Source: Eucommia ulmoides
Taxonomy: Eukaryota; Streptophyta; Magnoliopsida; Garryales; Eucommiaceae
Assembly (NCBI GenBank): GCA_016647705.1
Contig: CM028334.1
Location: 10,511,546-10,575,545 of the forward strand
Length of the DNA stretch: 64,000 bases
Direction: 5' to 3'
Of this stretch, positions 60,370 to 64,000 are shown piece after piece. The notes below the pieces were generated by a model. The model saw only the letters and a list, made by a program, of their open reading frames with translations, was not told the origin of the DNA and made no database searches. Made by a program: the position numbers and the translations under genes. Within the stretch, counting starts at the first letter, position 1; the number at the start of each line of letters is the position of its first letter.

Positions 60370-60935
60370 ATTGATTGTGAGTGAGTATTTACGTTAATAT
60401 TCATACATTAACATTTACTCACGTAAATGTTCATGTGAATGTGTTTATGTCAGTAAATTTGAGTTATTTTTTTTTTTGGGTTTCACGTGAATGTTCAGAT
60501 TGTGCTGTGAACTTGCCGACCAGTCAATATTTTATGTGATTTTTTTGTTGATTTGTGTGGAGTTTTCGTTCATTCATAATGTGTTTTGATTGTTTCTCAA
60601 ATATTGAGTGAACGTTCACATAAAACGTGTGAACTATTTGTCAAGTGATTTTGGAGTGAACCGAAATATTTGTTCCAAACATTGAGTGGACATTCACACA
60701 AAAAATGTGAACCATTATTTTTAATGAAAATATTTGAGTGAAATAAAATATTTATTTCTGAAATAATGAGTGAATATTCACACAAATAATTGTTTGAACA
60801 AAAATTGAGTCAATTAAAAATTTTGTTTCGAAAACTTAAGTGAATATTCATGCAAAATGTGTGAATCATTTTTTGAGTGAACTAATAATAATTCTAAAAT
60901 ATAGAGTGAACATTCATACAAAAGTTTCAATGGCA
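60370..60935 (+). repeat. degenerate tandem repeat with GTGAATATTCAC motifs
   Basis: About six units of 70-90 bp, each with TGAGTGAAYRTTCAYRCAAA and often a following TGTGAAC. Motifs lie near 60606, 60687, 60768, 60839 and 60905. The core is the same palindrome as at 9925-10090. Confidence 0.7.
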
Positions 60936-63793
60936 CGGTTCGTAAATAAAAATAAATTGGGAGGACATTTATCGATGGTTTTTTTCTATAATTTTTGTGA
61001 AGACCATAAATTTAATTATTTGAATCAAAGGGTTATTTTTTAGTTTATATATTAATTACTCTTTAATTTTTAATAAAAATAAGAAAAATAAAATAAGACA
61101 CATTAATTGAAGGGGTTGAACAAGTATACACATATGCATGAAAGAGTAAATGCCTTGCCCCATGGGCAATGTGGGTCTTACAAGTCGTTGCTGACTTTAA
61201 TTGTAGACATGTTTATTAACAAACAGTTGCAAGAACCTACTTTCTAAATTCAAGAATTTTAACTCCACCAAAACCAGCAAACTAAATTAAATACAATTAT
61301 ATAAAATATAAAATTACACATTTTACCTACAAACTCTTTGTTTTTTTCCTTTTTAAAATTAAACTATTTTTAAATTCAACATTCACCCTCACATGCTATC
61401 TCGACGTTCCATAGTGATCATCAAATGATTTGAGGGATGAACAAGGACGACTTATATGAAGCCAATTGTGATAATATTTTAGGTAATTTTATGCTAAAAT
61501 CATATGATAAAGAGTTCACCGTTTGTTGGTTTGAGAAGTCTAATTGTATAAATTGGCTTGAAATTTAACATAAAGATCAATTGTACCCCACAAAAATGAA
61601 TTCGATCACAATTTTGACCTTTAAAATTTGTCTCACGTATCACTTTGTATCCTCGTTCTTTAGTTGTGGCATAATATTGCACTGTAAAGTTATTGATAAA
61701 TGTCAATTTAGCCAGAAAATAGAGCATTTTTTGAACAATTTTTTACTTGTCTTTAATATCTTAGTTAATGATTTGTGTTATTTAAATTCAATTGAGTATT
61801 TCATGTCAATTTCTCATCCTTTGGTTAATTTTTAGTTATTTTCAATTTGTTTCTCAGTGTCAATGCTTTATTAAACTTAAGTGGCATAAATCAATAGCTT
61901 GGGGATGTAATGTGTCACAATTAAAATATTGAAAGATGGAAAGCAGCTAACTCATCATTGTTCCACAACATTTACTTATCACATTTAGAGAGATTTTAAT
62001 TTTCATTGGTGAGATCACTAATTTGGCTATTCATGAGCTTTAACTAGACAAGGTGATGGTACTCTCCATTAAGTTGTGCACTACTTTCTCTTGTCCACTT
62101 AGCTCATTTTCTCAATAAAAGTTTCAAGGGCATTTTTGGAAAATCAAAGCATCATTTTTCAATGAAAATTCCCAACTCAAACACGTGCCTAAATATGAGT
62201 CATGAGTTATTAGTAGCAATGCTAGATTGTGTCATTTTTTGTGTGCCATTTGCTTAATTGGACACACTAATAATAATATGACACATCATTATTTGGATGA
62301 ATATTCCAATAAATGTGGTAAATGGTGTGCCCTTTTTTTTTTTTTTTCGTATTAAAACTAAAATTAACCAAATAAAATTATTCCAATCCAAATAAAATTA
62401 ATAAATTAAACTCCATCAAACCTAATTAAATCCAAATAAACAAAATCGATTTAAACCCAATTAAATTTAATTACACCAAAATTAATATAAATCTAACCAA
62501 ACAAATCCTACTCAATCCTAATTAAACAAACCCAACATTAACGTAGTCATATTTAAACTCAAATCAACTAATTAACTCTAGTTAAACCACTCACCCATTA
62601 ACCCAATATTTTGGCTTTTACTCTTCATGTGCTATATTTGACACATGTAAGGCATATGTGCCAAAGCGGCACACATGATAATACACTCATTGGAGTGGAT
62701 TTTGGCTTCAAATTAGCCAAAAAATAGGTGACACACGAGATGACAAATCATTTAGAGGTGCTCTTTTGTTGGTTATTTCGATATGATTATTTATACAAAA
62801 TCAACAAGAAGAATAAGAAGATCATATACTTGAACATTTTTATGAAGTTCTCCGAGGCTTGAAAGCAGAATCTCATCAATATCACTTTGATCATTCTCGT
62901 ATAATTTCTATTATTTGAATGATTGTTGTTTTTTCTTAGAGTTCTTGAGTTTATTATCTTGAGAGTGTTGAAACTCTATTGATGTAAATCAATGAAATAT
63001 TTAATGTATAGTCTTGAATATGGGTTTTACTCAATATGAAAGTTTTTTAGTGGACATATTCACTCTTATTGAAATTTTGAGATACGTTTTCTCAAGTAGC
63101 GACTGTGGAAAGATTTAATCTTCACCCGTAAGAAAATTAAAGTTAGTGGATTGAAATCTCCAAATGAGCTCAGAAGAGTAGACGCAGACAAATGATTGTC
63201 GAACTATTATAAATACCGGTGTCATTCTCTCTACTCTACTATTTATTTATTGTGTTTGTGATTTAATTGTTTATTGATCTTCTATTGAACACTTGTAAAT
63301 TATCAATTAACACGTTAATGAAATCGGAGTAGAAAATTGAAATAAATATTTGTACCTTCTATTGGGTAGTATCTGGTGGCACAGTTGTTATGTCAATGTT
63401 TATATGGTGCACAAAGAGTCACTCTCTAAATGTTGAAATATAAGTACCTTATATATTTTTGTAGCTAGTTCATTGTGGACAAACAACTACAATTATATGA
63501 CTAAATAAGCTTCACATTAAAATCAATTCATGTTGTAAATGGTTTATAATAGGGTTTAGTAAATAAAAAATAAATTTGGTCAATTTTGGTTCATGTGATC
63601 ATTATGATTGAACCATATCAATGCTTGTAATCTAGTGAATATCTAGTTTACTTCTTTTTGTGAAATATTTAGAGTTCAATTTTCTTTTTCAACATATGTA
63701 TTAAAAAAAATATATGATTGAATCCAAACAATAAAACCAAATCGAGACGTACTTAATATTTGAACACCGAGTTATTTGTTTATCTGGGTAGTA

Positions 63794-63824
<31 letters not shown>

Positions 63825-64000
63825 ATATATCTAGTTTCTAGAGGCCCATTTTTTAGAGTTTAAAAAGGTAAACATTGCACTTTGTCTATTGTCCCCAAAT
63901 TGGCCATGTCTAACTTGTGTATTTATAGCTTCCATTTGTTTGTCAAATTATAGGCTAAAACATGGGCCCAAGACTTTTGTTGGCGAGACCCAAACCTTAG
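60936..64000. other. AT-rich intergenic DNA
   Basis: No gene or clear element recognised. A T run of about 31 bp lies at 63790-63820, and 62390-62580 is AAATTAAACCYAATTAAA-type low complexity. Confidence 0.5.

Overview
This is nuclear DNA from a flowering plant, most likely a eudicot. Evidence: two multi-exon genes with plant-type GT-AG introns, plant-only families (a class II formin with a PTEN-like head and an N-myristoylated CDK-like kinase), AT-rich spacers, and a load of plant transposable elements (a Tat-lineage Ty3/gypsy element, TG...CA solo LTRs, Tourist-like MITEs, a Mutator-type foldback, SINEs, a LINE fragment). I cannot name the species. All exon and element borders were read by eye; no database search was possible.

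Genes. At the left edge the minus strand carries the 5' part of a class II formin (start codon ending at 3242; four exons; the proline-rich FH1 reaches base 1 and FH2 lies outside). On the right, 48048-54721 minus is a complete eight-exon, 683-residue protein kinase gene of the IBS1/At1g74330 type. A broken, probably reverse-transcribed piece of a sterol C-24 methyltransferase 2 gene lies at 60036-60310. I find no other host gene, no tRNA or rRNA, and nothing bacterial.

Repeats from left to right: a SINE-like copy (3958-4200); a MITE with a GC-rich cargo (5062-5517); a 2.3-kb LTR (7574-9916); tandem repeats; a TGTCACACC-type LTR start (10227); a second, inverted copy of the 2.3-kb LTR (12379-16837, TSD TCTAA), itself split by a 2.2-kb solo LTR (13179-15398, TSD GGGTA) that carries eight ~121-bp repeats and a cluster of hairpins; a foldback with TGTTGAATTCAACA palindromes (about 17720-18545); a Tourist-like element (21760-36995, TSD TAA) split by a 14.1-kb Tat-lineage Ty3/gypsy element (22748-36895).

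The Tat element has 789- and 787-bp LTRs, decayed gag, protease, RT, RNase H, archaeal-type RNase H and integrase, an antisense extra gene between integrase and the 3' LTR, and a 3' tandem array of seventeen ~99-bp units. Its antisense gene is split by another LTR-like insert (32256-33624, TSD CCGAC), and the reading frame resumes exactly when the insert and one TSD are left out. Further right are a 2-kb Mutator-like foldback (37248-39278, TSD TAATTAAAA), a TRIM-like five-unit tandem array next to LINE remnants (39560-41530), a second Tourist-like element (44198-45216), two SINEs, and many MITEs plus a solo LTR (52980-53454, TSD GAAGA) inside the kinase introns.

I saw no convincing undescribed biological system. 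The most informative items are the nested insertions with readable target duplications, the antisense gene of the Tat element with its in-frame interruption, the palindrome-bearing foldbacks, and the upstream AUG that overlaps the formin start.
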